A DNA stretch of 64,000 bases from the NCBI GenBank assembly GCA_038501785.1, contig JBAMJR010000053.1:9436501-9500500 (forward strand). Direction: 5' to 3'. Position 1 is the first letter of the stretch, and each line of letters begins with the position of its first letter. The translations under genes were made by a program, and so were the position numbers. The DNA is from Myoxocephalus aenaeus. Lineage: Eukaryota > Chordata > Actinopteri > Perciformes > Cottidae. Positions 35,506-47,439 of the stretch are shown in pieces. A model generated the notes under the pieces. It made no database searches. It was not told the origin of the DNA and saw only the letters and a program-made list of their open reading frames with translations.

Positions 35506-35548
35506 CACACACACACACACACACGCACACACGCACACACGCACACAC
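35506..35548. repeat. Compound (CA)n/(CACACG)n microsatellite
   Basis: A CA array passes into repeated CACACG units. The 152-codon frame over it (35305-35763) is not gene-like. Confidence 0.93.
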
Positions 35549-37361
35549 AGAGGGATGAGTGTGGATGGAGGCATGTTTGCACCATCTACATGAGGTGTGA
35601 AAACAGCACTCGTGGACTCAACATGACACCATTTTTTTTAAATGTGTGTGACGGAGAAATCGTGCTGCTTTTCGTACTTTTTTTCCATGTTTTAGTTTTT
35701 TCGAAATTATATTTCTCCGCGTCACTCCAAGCGCTCAAGACTTTGTCCATGTCTGAGATTTGAAACTGTCAAAAGCAATGTGACAGAACACAGGAACTTC
35801 AGCTCCTTCCCCAAGCACTTACAAAACAGTGTGAAGCTTGAGCACACCTTCCTATCCTTTTTTTTTTTTTATTGCTCTAAAGTGATTGATTTGATGAACA
35901 TTGCCTCAGGTCCTTTGTTGCAATAGATTTTATTGTGCAGCAGTTTGTGACTGACAAAGGCAGATACTCCAGTGGTTTAATCAAGGCAGTAAACCAGGGT
36001 CAATACACGCTTTGAACTAAGTGAACTGTAGGGATGCTGACGCCGTCTTCCCAAGAAGAACCACAGTATCAGTGGTTTCAGCAAGTGACAAAACCCTGAG
36101 GGGGTGTAATTATGAGAAAAAGTCTGCATAGGGAGGATGTGAGAGTGGATGGGTCAACAGAACATTGGACTATTGGACTATTGTTCCAAACCGTTCACCA
36201 CATATTTATCATTGTAACCATGATGTCAAACACAGACAATGCTGCAGATAGGTGCAACAGATCAGAGAATGCTTGCATGTCATTGTAGAGGGCATGTACT
36301 GTACAAACGGATCATTTGGCTGTATAATGTTTGGGTGGATGGTCGAAGCACATTAATAATTGCAGAGTAGCTTTACAATGGTCTCTACAGAAGTACTGTC
36401 ATATCAAAAATGTTAAGCAATATTTGTAATGCATTTCTAGGTTCAATCCTTTCATTCAACTCTTTATAATTACCTTGCCCTTCATCTCTGTTGTTATCCC
36501 CGTCTCTCTCAGCGACTCATTAAACTCATTCTAGCGAGCAAAATCTTTGTGAAGGTAGAGAGAAACATTGGAGAGTGCAATAACTGGACGGTGAGGAGAG
36601 CTCGGTCCTACACTGAGACAACAAACAAGAGCTCTTCTCTCACATAAAATAAACAGAGAATACACTTTACCCTTTCTCTCTCACAGTCTCCCACAATGTT
36701 ATACTTTAATTTAGCTAATGATAAGAATCTACCCACCCTTGTGGTCCTACTTCAACAAGGGCAGATCGTAAACATTTGGAATTGAGTTCCTATAAAGGTT
36801 GTAAATGTTGGAGTGTAAGGTAAGACCGTAACCACTTTTTTTTCTTCACAATTTCTTGATTGCTTCCTTAGTTATACTTAAAGACATGGAGCTTTATAAG
36901 TGGACCCTAAGGGATGAAATTCAGTGAGATGTGCTTTTAATAATGCATGACACAGAGGCAGGACGGCCATCAAGAAACTGCCAGGTTGTTAAGACAATGA
37001 AATGGTCTCTTTTACGGTCTTCCTCTAAGAGCACTGCTTACACAGCTGACAATCTGAGTAAGATATGATTATTATTTTTTTTAATCAAGTTCAAGTTCAA
37101 AGCAGATTACATTATTCTAAAATATTCATCTATCAGTCGCCAAAATTTGAAGAGAACATTTAGCCTGAATGTACAAAATCCATCTTTAAATGACCTCACA
37201 CAAACGCCTGCATGGCAATATGACAAGATATCCACAAATTAAAAATGCATCCAAATTCAAATACCTATTCAAATATGTCTCAACGCATGCTTTATCAAAT
37301 GTGTAAATCAGACATTGTGAAATATGAATCACACATAGCTACAAATGATGCAGTTGTTAAT
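35549..37361. other. Unique AT-rich sequence, no gene seen
   Basis: Single-copy sequence with T-runs near 35860 and 36838. Nothing else is recognisable. Confidence 0.45.
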
Positions 37362-37405
37362 TGTGTTAAATCCTAATTAAGCTCTTTTAATTAGGATTTA
37401 ACACA
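37362..37405. repeat. Perfect palindrome, 19-bp arms, 6-nt loop
   Basis: TGTGTTAAATCCTAATTAA is followed by the 6-base spacer GCTCTT and then its exact reverse complement. Each arm carries a homeodomain-type TAATTA-like core. It could extrude as a cruciform, offer paired homeodomain sites, or be a foldback remnant. It is too short for a typical microRNA precursor. Confidence 0.95.
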
Positions 37406-37892
37406 TGTTAGCTCTTGTTCAATGGAGGTGCAAATTTAGTGTCGGCTCGACTGTTGTGAAAAGACTGTTATTTTTCACTTGAGATTCTGTATAATGAGCA
37501 CTGCTGCACAATACATAATATTCAGGCAGTGCTATTGTGCTGGCCTTCTGAAATCAAAGTAATCAAGATACCAAGTTTCATCTCTGACTGCGTGCCCTAA
37601 ATTGCAGATCCATTATTGTCTCCCATAGCCCCCCAAAAACTGCTGGGTTCATACCAAGAACAAAAGAATTAATTGGTTTTAGGAAAGTTTTTGTCATAAA
37701 AGGGACACACAAAAAAAGGGTGTGTATTGTACTTTACTAGCACTATGCTTGTATAAAATGTGTGGCCTGTCTCCCCAGCCTTATTTGGAAGACATAACCA
37801 CCCAGATGCCAGACTTTCTCCGGAATGGATCGATGCAAATGGCTCGCTGTTGCAATCACAGATGCCACAAGCAAGGACAGACAGGCGGCCAA

Positions 37893-37894
<2 letters not shown>
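37406..37894. other. Unique sequence, no gene seen
   Basis: Single-copy sequence leading into the TC array. The frames across the array on both strands (37669-38211) are repeat artefacts. Confidence 0.45.

Positions 37895-37940
<46 letters not shown>
37895..37940. repeat. (TC)23 microsatellite
   Basis: A perfect TC array of 23 repeats, able to form H-DNA. Confidence 0.98.
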
Positions 37941-37944
<4 letters not shown>

Positions 37945-38319
37945 GCACAAAATGATCTGCCACTCAGAACAAGAGTCTGCACTACAGGGCGGCCGCTGGC
38001 ATCAATTTATCAGTGCTGGGCTCATCCAGAATATTGTCTCTCCTTCTGGCAGGAAGCAAATCAAACAAACAGGAGGACAAATCGAGAGCAAGATGGAAAA
38101 GGGGGAGGAGAGAGAAACAAGAGGAAAAACAGTGGGACTTCTTTTGCCAACCTCTTCAATCAGGTGAACAGATATATATACGCGGAGAACGACAGTGAAA
38201 ATCTCAAATGAAAAAGCCAGAGAATCACTTCAGCTGCAGAGCTAAGCCCCTGACATTCTACTCTGTGCATCTCTGACTGTGAATCCATTTCACACTGCGT
38301 TCATCTCTGAGCAACCTTT

Positions 38320-39075
38320 TCTTCCTATGATGACCCTCGTCCACCTCTGATCATCCCACCCGCCTTCAATTTCTCTCTCGCTCCCCAGCCACTCTCCTTG
38401 ATCACTCCTCTCGTCTCCTTCCCAGCCGTTCCCTCCCAACTGGTCGAAAACACGTTTCAAATACACATCAGAATACCTTTCAAGATCTGTGGCGGGAGAT
38501 TTGACATTGACATTCATGTGGACATTGTTTTAATACCTTTTTCAGCCACTTCTGATTTCGAAACAACCCTGAAACATGTGATATCTCTCATGTGGCTTTC
38601 ATAATCCTCCAAATGCAGCGGTCTCGCCCGGCTGAGCCGGTGCCGGTGGCCTTGCAGACAGCTAGAGCTGTGCCCATTACCTTAAGCACGTCTGGCCAGG
38701 GTGAACTAAATTAGGGGAGGAATGAATAAGGCTTCTTGACTGTGAGCGCCCGGCCACCTACCTATAAATCACTTGCTAACTCCCCTCAGCCATCCACCCC
38801 CCCCCCCCGGTGTCAAACGTCTCTGACCCAACCAGAGTTTCACTGTTATTACCGCTCGCCCCTCCCTCTCACCTTCCCCTTTTCCCTCCATTTTTCCTGC
38901 CTCCCTCCCTGCCTGTCTCTTTCTTTATCTCTGCTCCACTCTGCTAGCGTTACGCTTTCTCTCTCTGTCTGTCTCTAGAACCCTTTTCAGTTGTCTTTAT
39001 CTCGCAGTTATCTCCCTCTCGCTCCCTCTTGCAGCCGTGCACTTTAACTCGCAGTCTCAGTGTGAGCCTATTCCT
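38320..39075. repeat. Pyrimidine-rich region with poly-C run
   Basis: About 750 bp is biased to C and T on the plus strand, densest at 38380-38440 and 38760-39070, with a C-run near 38797-38808. A T/C-poor unique patch (38450-38760) interrupts it. The frames here (38736-38978) are compositional. Confidence 0.5.
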
Positions 39076-39407
39076 TGCCTCTCTCCCACTCCACCTCCAA
39101 CGTTCTGGTCCTCCAGCTGCTCCCACCGGAGTGTGTAAAGGAACAAAGAAGGCAGTCTGGGTGGCAAAATCAGTGGTTCTTTGGGTGTGAGCAAGCCCAC
39201 CTGAGACGGAGAAAGGTTTTATCCTTACGTTTAAGGAGAACACTGTTTGTACTCCATGATTATTTTTTGAGCTTTTGTTTTTTAAATGGCAATTCGTTCA
39301 CAGTGTTTATTCCACACAGCCTATTACAATTGAAACAAATGTGATGAGCCCAAAATGGCTTAGGACTAAATACCTGGGTTCTAAATGGCATTTGAAGAGA
39401 TTAGATT

Positions 39408-39550
39408 AAACTCTAATGATCCCTGCAGGGGGAAAACTGGGTCTTTACCGCAGAAAAGAATAGATACAGTGTGGAAATAAATAGCAAAGAGCTAATAGAG
39501 GGCATAACATATCTGGCTGACAACTGCAGCCAATAGAATATTCCGTTCAT
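39408..39550 (-). mobile_element. LINE-like 3' tail fragment, minus strand
   Basis: Read on the minus strand the end 'ttttccccctgcagggatc' followed by 'attagagtttaat' parallels the 3' tail of the plus-strand LINE at about 43430-43460 ('tttcccctcggggattaat', then 'aaagtat'). This suggests a related LINE inserted in the other direction. The extent is approximate and no coding remnant was seen. Confidence 0.4.
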
Positions 39551-40186
39551 AATATCATCAACATAAATGAATAAATAAATTAACATACAAATCATCACAA
39601 TACTGACAACAATGCCTATTCGCCTGATGTATCTACAGCAGGAATATAATATGATTATTGTCTATCCAACAATGTGACTAAATGGTTCATAACTCTGAAT
39701 GCATTTGGACAGAAACATAACTGAACGTACAGTATATTGCACTAAAAATCATCTTAATGGGGCCGACTGCATCAGAAAAATGCAACAAAGTTTGTTCCAA
39801 TAACCTATGCAGATGCATCCTAACTAGACTGGGACATTATAAGGAGGTTGTCTAAGTTTCCCTGCAAGTACCAAATGTCAGAGCATTTTGAAGCAAGGCA
39901 AGAATGTGAACTAGTCCAACAGGCCAGAGTTCACTGCATGGTTCAAGTCTGCCAGCCAGGCAGCAGTGATGATAATCTGCAGAGTAATTTGCAGTCTCAG
40001 TCAGGGCATTAGTTCCATTCTCAAATGGAATACTCCCTGCAGTTCATCCGTACACTCAGGGAAGCCCAGACTTTTGTAATGAGGCGATAATGGAAAAGGA
40101 ACCGGATGAATCTCCCTCTCTTTTATCCCTCCCTCCCCCCACTACCACCATTCCTATGCGCACACACACATACTTCCATGAAACCT
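39551..40186. other. Unique sequence, no gene seen
   Basis: Single-copy AT-rich sequence. Confidence 0.45.
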
Positions 40187-40206
40187 TTTTTTTTTTTTAG
40201 CCATAA

Positions 40207-40267
<61 letters not shown>
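40187..40267. repeat. T-run followed by (AT)n, about 29 repeats
   Basis: A T-run ends near 40198 and a perfect AT array fills 40209-40267. AT arrays of this length are cruciform-prone and unstable. Confidence 0.95.
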
Positions 40268-40270
<3 letters not shown>

Positions 40271-43014
40271 GGCTTTTCCATTTCACCAATGCAAGGACTT
40301 ATTGCACGCTGGGCGAGAAAGGAAAGTGACAGAGTATAGATGACGGTGAGGAGGGAGGTCAGAGATGGATGGATGCGTTGGGTCTTGGAATGGGATATAA
40401 ATGGAGAGGCAGACAGTGGGAGAAAGGAAGACCCATCATCCAGTGCAATTATGGCCCACAGGATGACAGCACGCTTTGTGTCTGTTATTTGTGTCTCGGT
40501 GCACGTGTGTGCGCATGTACAGTTTTTTTTTTTTTTTGCGTGTGCAGGTGGATGAGTAACGAAAGAGCATGGCCCTCTCCATCTGGATGCGTCATCAATA
40601 TCATTGCGGTGGACAGGGCTAATTGCAATACTTCAGAGATAACAAATGCTTAGTTAAGGCCACTCATATAGATGTCTGACAACTGCCTAACGAGAGTGAA
40701 TGGACACTGCCATTGCCTTGGGAGCAATACAGATGTGTTGTAATTATGTCACTGGTTTATGGCTTTATTCACCTTCCAACCCAACTTACTCAGTTAGACA
40801 CATCCCCCCCTGCTGGCATTAATGTTGTAGGTGGAGGGCAAATGCCAAACTCAAATTCCCAGAGCCCAAGGTCACACCTTCAAGTTGCTAATTTCCTTCA
40901 AGCAACAGTCAAAAACCCCAAAACATTAACATTTTTAATGATAGAAAATAGACAAATGCTGTTGCCGATTATTACTCTGTCCATCGATGGCTTGATTGAT
41001 GTAATATTGCCCAACCCTACTGGTCCTCACACTTGGCATGACTACCTTGCAAGCACACAGGAGGCAGGTGTCATCCATAGCTGCTAACACACAATCTGCC
41101 TTATTTCAGAGACAATCAGGCAGAGAAAGGTGGAGAAAAAAATAATTGCTAAGTCACAATCGAGCATTCTCTCCACGGAGGTCTACTGAATCCCGCAGAA
41201 TGGAGCGAAGCTAACTGTCCCAATCACATTGATGTGGACTTAATGAACGGCCTTGAATCCGTCTGCCAATCAGGTCGCCTTAAGACCCTCAATCCTCGGC
41301 CTGAAGGACTCTACCTGCGGCGCATATCAGGGGGTAACGACATCAAGACTTGACGGGGAAGGGGCCTGCAGCGGCTCATTGGTATGAGCATAGGGGTCTG
41401 TTCGGCTGCATTAGGCTCCAGCAAGTTCATTAAGCAGCATGAGAGGGGAAGGACGAACAGAGGTGCAGATAGACTCTGTTGATCAATGTAGATGAATGTT
41501 CTGCATCGCTGCATGAGAGGCTACAGAGATAAAGTCTGAGGTGAATTAATGTATGTGCAATAAGAGTAAGCGGGCACAAAGAGGGGGAAAAAGGGAACAT
41601 GGAAACATAATTCAAGAGGAGTCAAGAGTGTATGAGTGTGCATGAGGGAATATATATACAGATGTACAGCAAGTATGAATGTAGCTATCTGTGTGAGGCT
41701 CCATAAATTGAAAGACAAGCACATTTCTGTATGTCTCCCAGCCTCCCTGACTCTGTCCCAAGGCACTATCATCTCCCTAAATAAGAACACCTTGGAAAAT
41801 CAAAAGGAGGGCGCTGGGGGAGAAAAGAAAAACACCTGAAAGAGTCTACTGTTTCAGAGAGAAAGTTGTCTCACCAAATTCGAATGTGTACACAAAAGCA
41901 CCAGAGAGGGAGAATGTGTGTGTGTGAGCGGAGGAAGTGAAGGAGGAGCTTCCATCTTTAATATATTTGATTTGTGCCGGAAAAGCTCAAAGACAGATGC
42001 TAGAATATCATCTGAATGCATTCGGGCGCCGACTGGCCTGGCAGGCGAGCGGGCTGGCACCCGTCGCTGGCCAAGCACAGAGTCCCCCGTCCGGATCACA
42101 ACATTGTTTGATTCCACTCTGTCAGCCAGCTCCATTGCCAATCTAGTCTTTTTTTTATTTATTGGGATTTCTTTTCTTTTTTCTTTAAACAACAACACAC
42201 TTGTGTTTGTTAGCTTTCTCCCCACTGAGGTAAAATGTGCTTAAGGAAGCAGTATTGAGAAGTAGAGATGAATACATGTGTAGCCATCCGAGTCGCCCAG
42301 TTGTCTTTGCAAGAGTAATGGAGCAATTCTGCAAGGAAAAAGACAATATTAGAGTACGTGAAAGAGAAGACATTTTCTGAGAGAATGACGGATCACAAAA
42401 CATATGCCCAATGACACGCTGAAAAAATTAAAAGAACTTCAATGAGCCAATCTGAAAGGACAACAGAGAGGCCAATGCATAACATTGAATCCAGCTAATC
42501 GAAGATCTGAATGTTGCTAACGAACAATATTCTCTGCTGGCATTCTTAGATCTTGGCTACAGAATGGAAATACTTAATTGATTAGTTGTTCAAGTCTTCC
42601 CTTCAAGGCTAAGTTCAATGACATATAATGAACATAAGAATGAGATTAATTGGGCAATCATTAAGTTATTGCATATTGGATTGTTAAATAAAAAAATATC
42701 GTGCAGCCTGCGTAAAATCTTGGTTACAAGTTTACTGGTGCACAGACAAGAGGCCGAGCATCTGACAGCAGGGAAAAATGCAAACAAAAACAGCTGCTAT
42801 TATTCAATTCTCCAGTTGTGGCATATCTTGACCTGATGAAAGGGAAATGAATAAATCATGCTCCATTAAATGTCATTAGGCCTGTTAGCAAAATATAATT
42901 CCACTAAAGTTCAGCGCCAGTTTACAAATTGAATGTAATTGCCCAGAATGCAAATGGTCTGGGGTGTTATTTGTGTGTTTTGTGTGAGATCAAGGAAGAG
43001 AAAAGTTCTAAGTG
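40268..43014. other. Unique sequence with CNE-like parts, no gene
   Basis: Contains a 15-T run (40523-40537). Two blocks look enhancer-like: 41100-41420, and the GC-richer 41950-42150. The many 60-124-codon frames overlap on both strands and match nothing I recognise. Confidence 0.35.
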
Positions 43015-43075
43015 AGAGAGAGAGAGATGGAAAGAGAGAGGGAGTGAGAGCGAGAGAGGGAGAGAGAAAGAAAAA
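43015..43075. repeat. GA-rich purine tract
   Basis: An imperfect GA array immediately upstream of the LINE 3' end. Confidence 0.85.
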
Positions 43076-43081
43076 CAAAAC

Positions 43082-43476
43082 ATGAGAGTCAAGGAAAAAC
43101 CTTTAAGCGGCAGCACCCGGACCACCCTCTCCACCACCTACTGCAGGGTCAGCGGAGCACTTTCTCGAGGAGATTCCTCACGCTCCGCTGCAACAAGGAC
43201 AGATACAGGAGAACATTCCTGCCAACGGCATTACGGCTTTATAATAAATCACCGCTTGCCGGATCCTCTGACTAACCACATGTATATATATATATATTTT
43301 GCACAATCCCAGCTATTTCTATTTTATTTTATTATTATTATTATTTTTATTATTATTGTATATATCTTTTATCTTTCATCCTGCTGTTTTTATTTATTTT
43401 GTTGTAAGTTGCTGCTACCCCGACACCAAATTTCCCCTCGGGGATTAATAAAGTATATATTCATTCATTCATTCAT
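43082..43476 (+). mobile_element. 5'-truncated LINE 3' end, L2/CR1-like
   Basis: The left part encodes the C-terminal remnant described separately, followed by an AT-rich 3' UTR. It ends in 'cccctcggggattaataaag' and a terminal (ATTC)n tail at 43459-43476. The 'cggggatTaataaagtat' tail with a short tandem repeat is typical of a common teleost LINE group that I would place near L2/CR1, without a search to confirm. The copy is severely 5'-truncated, the usual fate of LINE insertions. The left boundary is approximate because a GA tract abuts it. Confidence 0.7.
43111..43275 (+). pseudogene. LINE ORF2 C-terminal remnant, 54 codons
   Basis: In the frame beginning at 43111 the sequence stays open for 54 codons and stops at the TAA 43273-43275. 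It contains the segment RRFLTLRCNKDRYRR followed by TFLPTALRLYN, a pattern found near the very C-terminus of reverse-transcriptase proteins of LINEs, downstream of the catalytic domain. The endonuclease and reverse-transcriptase domains are absent, so this piece cannot encode an active enzyme. The longer methionine-started frame over the same DNA (43082-43669) is in another phase and is not the real one. The subfamily is uncertain. Confidence 0.6.
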
Positions 43477-46031
43477 AATGGGCAGCACTTACTCCTCACA
43501 GTTTTCAGTCAGAAGTCTGAGGGGCTACAACACCGGGGAATTGACAATTGTCAAGGCTTTAAAAACTGATGGTTTCATTTCAGGAAAAAAAAAGAGGAGA
43601 GATGGGGGGAAATGTAATTACCCAGCGAGAGCTGTGTGGGAGTTTTACTGTTTGATAATTATCCCTTAAAGGCACGCTAAACTTTTCCTTAGCTATCTGA
43701 ATAAAACTCCACAGAGACATGGAAGTAGAAGAGAGGTCACCCAGCTTCAGGAGGGAACGGGGGGGGCGGGGGGGGGGGGGGGGGGGGGGGGGGGAGATTA
43801 ATGTGAAGGAGAGTGAGGATCAGATGAGTGCTGCCTTGTTGGGCAGCTGAGCACACGCATACGACAGAAAGTACAAAAGGAAGTAAAACAATACATCAAA
43901 GTAGCACATCTTGCAGGGCAAGTTATTGCCTTGCTAAGTCACAAAAATGTATTGACTTGTAATAGGTTCCATAAAAGATAACGTCGGATTTTTGTCTTTT
44001 TTGGGGATTCAGCGTCAAAGCATGCATTTGGGGAAATGGATGACTGGAACATTTGATGTTTCCGAGGTCTCTTGACCATGCCATCTGTCTCTTTTATCGA
44101 TGTGCAAGCACTCACACACATGCACACCATACACAGATATTGTATTGAGTGCAGCTCTGCCTTTTGCTTGCCACCCCCAAACACACACGCAAATAGTAAG
44201 CCCAATCTGTGCGCCCAGATACTGTATTTACCACAATACTGCCTTGTCCCTAATATTCTCCAGTACGAACTGGCAATTTGAAAGCCTAACCTTCTGGCAC
44301 GGCTGATAATAACAATTTTAACAAAAGGATAAACATTAAAAATCCAAATGAAAACAAATATGGAAGAAAAAAGGGTCAGGTCTGTTGACGCCAGACTATG
44401 ACTTTTCAGAGTTCTGTTCTGAAACGCACTCTAGAAACTTTGCAAATCCGGTGAAAACACCACCTGAATGTTTTCTAGCAACAACAAAAAAATGTATTAA
44501 ATGCAAAAATCCAAGGAGTGCACAAGGTCTCTCTTTAACAACTCGTTTTCATGTCACACCAAAGTGTTTCATCCCAGCTGAAGCCGTTTCCACTACCCGC
44601 TCCCAAAATGGGCTAAATAAGATTTGCCTTGATTTGTTACTGCTGGCATCTTTAGATCTTAGTCCTGGTAATACCCATTTATCTCCGGGGTGCAGTTCAA
44701 GTCCCGTGTAAACCCGCGTTGCCTCCCTAGTGCACCCAGTCATCAGCTTAACTTCTTTATCAGCGGCATTAATCTTGGAGATACACTCTTTCTAATTAAT
44801 GGAGGATTGCCCAGTGCCATAAATATCAGTGGAAATGGGTGAGGCTGACTCGCTGAACTGGTGCACATGAATGCACGTATACGCAAAAGACACAAAGGGT
44901 TCAATAAGCTGCGGGTATAAACAATGCTACACACAGAATGACTATAACTATTCATCCATAATTATCCAACACTGACTGAGACTGTACCAAGGGTCACCCA
45001 CAGGCCAGAAAAAAACGAGATCTGGGCTGTTAGGCGACTGTGAATGTGAGTGCTACTCTGGGAGTCACTGTGACACGCCAATTAGCGTCTCTCAGTTTGA
45101 CAGCCGCCTCGTCAGGACCAGCGTGCTCATACATGTTAATTGTGGTGTTTAATGGCCACTGAGGTTTTTTTGGCTGCCTCATTACAGCAAGAACACGCAC
45201 CTAACAACCAGGGGGGCTGATGTGGCAAAAATCTGAAAGCCACCCACCCGCTCTCCTCTGTCACCACCTCGCAGTTACTCCTTCTCTCGATGTCTTACTC
45301 CTTCCCTCCCTCCTTCCCGCTGAGTAACACCTCTAAAGAGTGACCTTCCAGTGAACGCTGATCTATCTTAATGAAAGAAGGGAATAAGCCACCACTTAGA
45401 AAGCAAACGCATGCATGCGTTCAGGTCATCAGGCAACGGTCATGTGAGAGACTTGACAATTCAAAGCAGCAGCTGGGAGGAAGCGTCAATCCAGATCCTC
45501 CGACAGAACACTGGCTATATCCTGTCACACTGCCACATGTTGGAGATCTTGGTAGGAAAACAACAGATGAGTGCGATCAGGCAGTGCTGATAGCTGTGCC
45601 TCATATTGGCAGGAAACACATGCCACATCAGCAAAATGCTGCAATAGTGTAGAGAGAGAGCAGAGGGACAATGGGGAGAAACTATTTTGGGGAAGTAAAG
45701 GCAACAAAGACAGACTGCTTTAAAAAGAGGTTGAAACTAATTGTAAAAAAAGTTATAAAATAATAATTCGACATGTAAAGGTTGGAAGGAAGAATAGAAA
45801 ACAAGCGATAAAAAGGAGCTGAACTGAAGAGAATTCATAAAAGGAGGTAGAAGAATAAAGTGTTCTGGGTTCAAATAATATACAATCTGCAGAGAGGTAA
45901 TTTTCTTATTCATCCATTTTCAAGTCTTTCAAGTCGCAGAAAATGAGCTAGAACAGAACAGTACCATCCGGAGTTCAAGATCGCGTTGCCTGGGTAATTC
46001 AATGCTTGCTTATTACATGCCCGGCATTAGA
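43477..46031. other. Unique sequence, poly-G run, no gene
   Basis: Single-copy sequence apart from the G-tract at 43759-43794. The interval 45000-45240 is complex and CNE-like. The frames at 44385-44711 and 45371-45652 carry no recognisable domain. Confidence 0.4.
43759..43794 (+). repeat. Poly-G tract: 8 G, C, 27 G
   Basis: Thirty-five of 36 bases are G. Confidence 0.95.
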
Positions 46032-46056
46032 GCTGTGAAACATTTTGTTTCACAGC
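46032..46056. repeat. Perfect palindrome, 11-bp arms, 3-nt loop
   Basis: GCTGTGAAACA is followed by TTT and then its exact reverse complement. It lies in otherwise unique sequence. Confidence 0.9.
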
Positions 46057-46623
46057 GTGAATATTGGACCAAAGCAGAGAAAATGTCCCAAACAGTCAGC
46101 CTCACTCTTACCTGGACAGAGTAATCCCCCTTTTTCCAGATGAGTGAACCCTGATCTTGGCCCTGCACGGCCTAATTATTGTCCTGACTGCATCCCAGCA
46201 GAGCTTTAAATCACCCCGGTGCATATATGGAGGTGAGGATCTGACAAAGCCAGAAGGACATCATTGGGGAAACAACAGAGATGCCACTTTGATGTCATCC
46301 AGCTGGACAGTGTCCAGTCCTTGGCAGCATTTTGATATCCTGTGCATAAACATCAGCAAACATAAAAGGTGACAAGGCGCACACCCTTGCCCAGAGTCCA
46401 TGATCAGCGTGCTCCTGCTCACAGTATACCGCTAATGAATGGTACACAAAAACAACCTGCACCTCATGCTCCTCCCCTCCTCAGGGACCAAGGTCATCAG
46501 ACACAAACCCCATGTAAATGTGTTTCCAATGAAATCCCATGTGGAGGTGAGAGGATACAAGTTTCCAGAAAAGAATCAGACTTTTTTTGAGAAAAAAAAA
46601 AAGAAAACATGATTTGCGGATTA
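46057..46623. other. Unique sequence, no gene seen
   Basis: Single-copy sequence ending in an A-run near 46591-46601. Confidence 0.45.
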
Positions 46624-46677
46624 AATTGGATGGCAAAAAATGAGGAATTGGATGGCAAAAAATGAGGAATTGGATGG
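46624..46677. repeat. 22-bp minisatellite, about 2.5 copies
   Basis: The unit AATTGGATGGCAAAAAATGA plus GG is repeated exactly at 46624-46645 and 46646-46667, with a partial third copy after it. Confidence 0.93.
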
Positions 46678-46879
46678 AAAAATGCATTTTTATAATTGGA
46701 AGTATGCAAATTTTGTGCCATAGAAAAGAAGAAAAAAATAGAGGGAAGGAAGGAGAGACGTGGAGGAAGACAGAAAGTCCTAGAGCACTGAGGGGAAGGT
46801 CAGAGAAATGCAGGCAGATGTTAGGAGATGTCCCAGAAGTATTCTCTTTTGCTGCAGTGTGTGATTCTCTCACGCCAAG

Positions 46880-46880
46880 C

Positions 46881-46915
<35 letters not shown>

Positions 46916-46917
46916 AA
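46880..46917. repeat. (AG)n microsatellite with one interruption
   Basis: A GA array broken by GGG. A longer purine-rich lead precedes it from about 46730. Confidence 0.93.
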
Positions 46918-47034
46918 GCACAACAATAACAGACGCACACGAGAAATACTCAAATGGAAGCAGCGCTCAGCTATCAATGAAGTGCACGCATTTATGTTAA
47001 TTTGGCATGCAGATGTAAATACATTTGCATACAT

Positions 47035-47037
<3 letters not shown>

Positions 47038-47078
<41 letters not shown>
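47038..47078. repeat. (AT)n microsatellite, about 20 repeats
   Basis: A perfect AT array. The Ile/Tyr frames here are artefacts. Confidence 0.97.
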
Positions 47079-47080
<2 letters not shown>

Positions 47081-47297
47081 GCACAAACATGGGTTATTCA
47101 CACAAACGCAGACACAAAAAGCTGCCTCATTTGCATCACATTATCATCTTCCTGTCATTGCTCAACCTGCTGTGCTCCTGGCTCAGTCAAGGAACTTTTG
47201 GAGGATTGCGTAAGCCATTTGTTGCTGTATCCTTTCACTCTGCTGCTTATAATACAGAATGCGTCTCTCATTGCCTCAAGACTGCCACAGCAACCTG

Positions 47298-47378
<81 letters not shown>
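47298..47378. repeat. (CA)n microsatellite, one AAC interruption
   Basis: About 40 CA repeats, interrupted once near 47320. Confidence 0.97.
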
Positions 47379-47380
<2 letters not shown>

Positions 47381-47439
47381 GCAATCGCTATGTCAGTCCA
47401 CCCAAGGACACTTCGCATGTCAGCTCTGATTAAGCCTGC

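Noticed and set aside
35305..35763. 152-codon plus-strand frame
   Set aside because: Its centre is a His/Thr translation of a compound CA repeat, and the flanks match no family.
43082..43669. 195-codon plus-strand frame over the LINE end
   Set aside because: It is in a different phase from the genuine reverse-transcriptase remnant at 43111-43275 and runs through AT-rich UTR and the ATTC tail.
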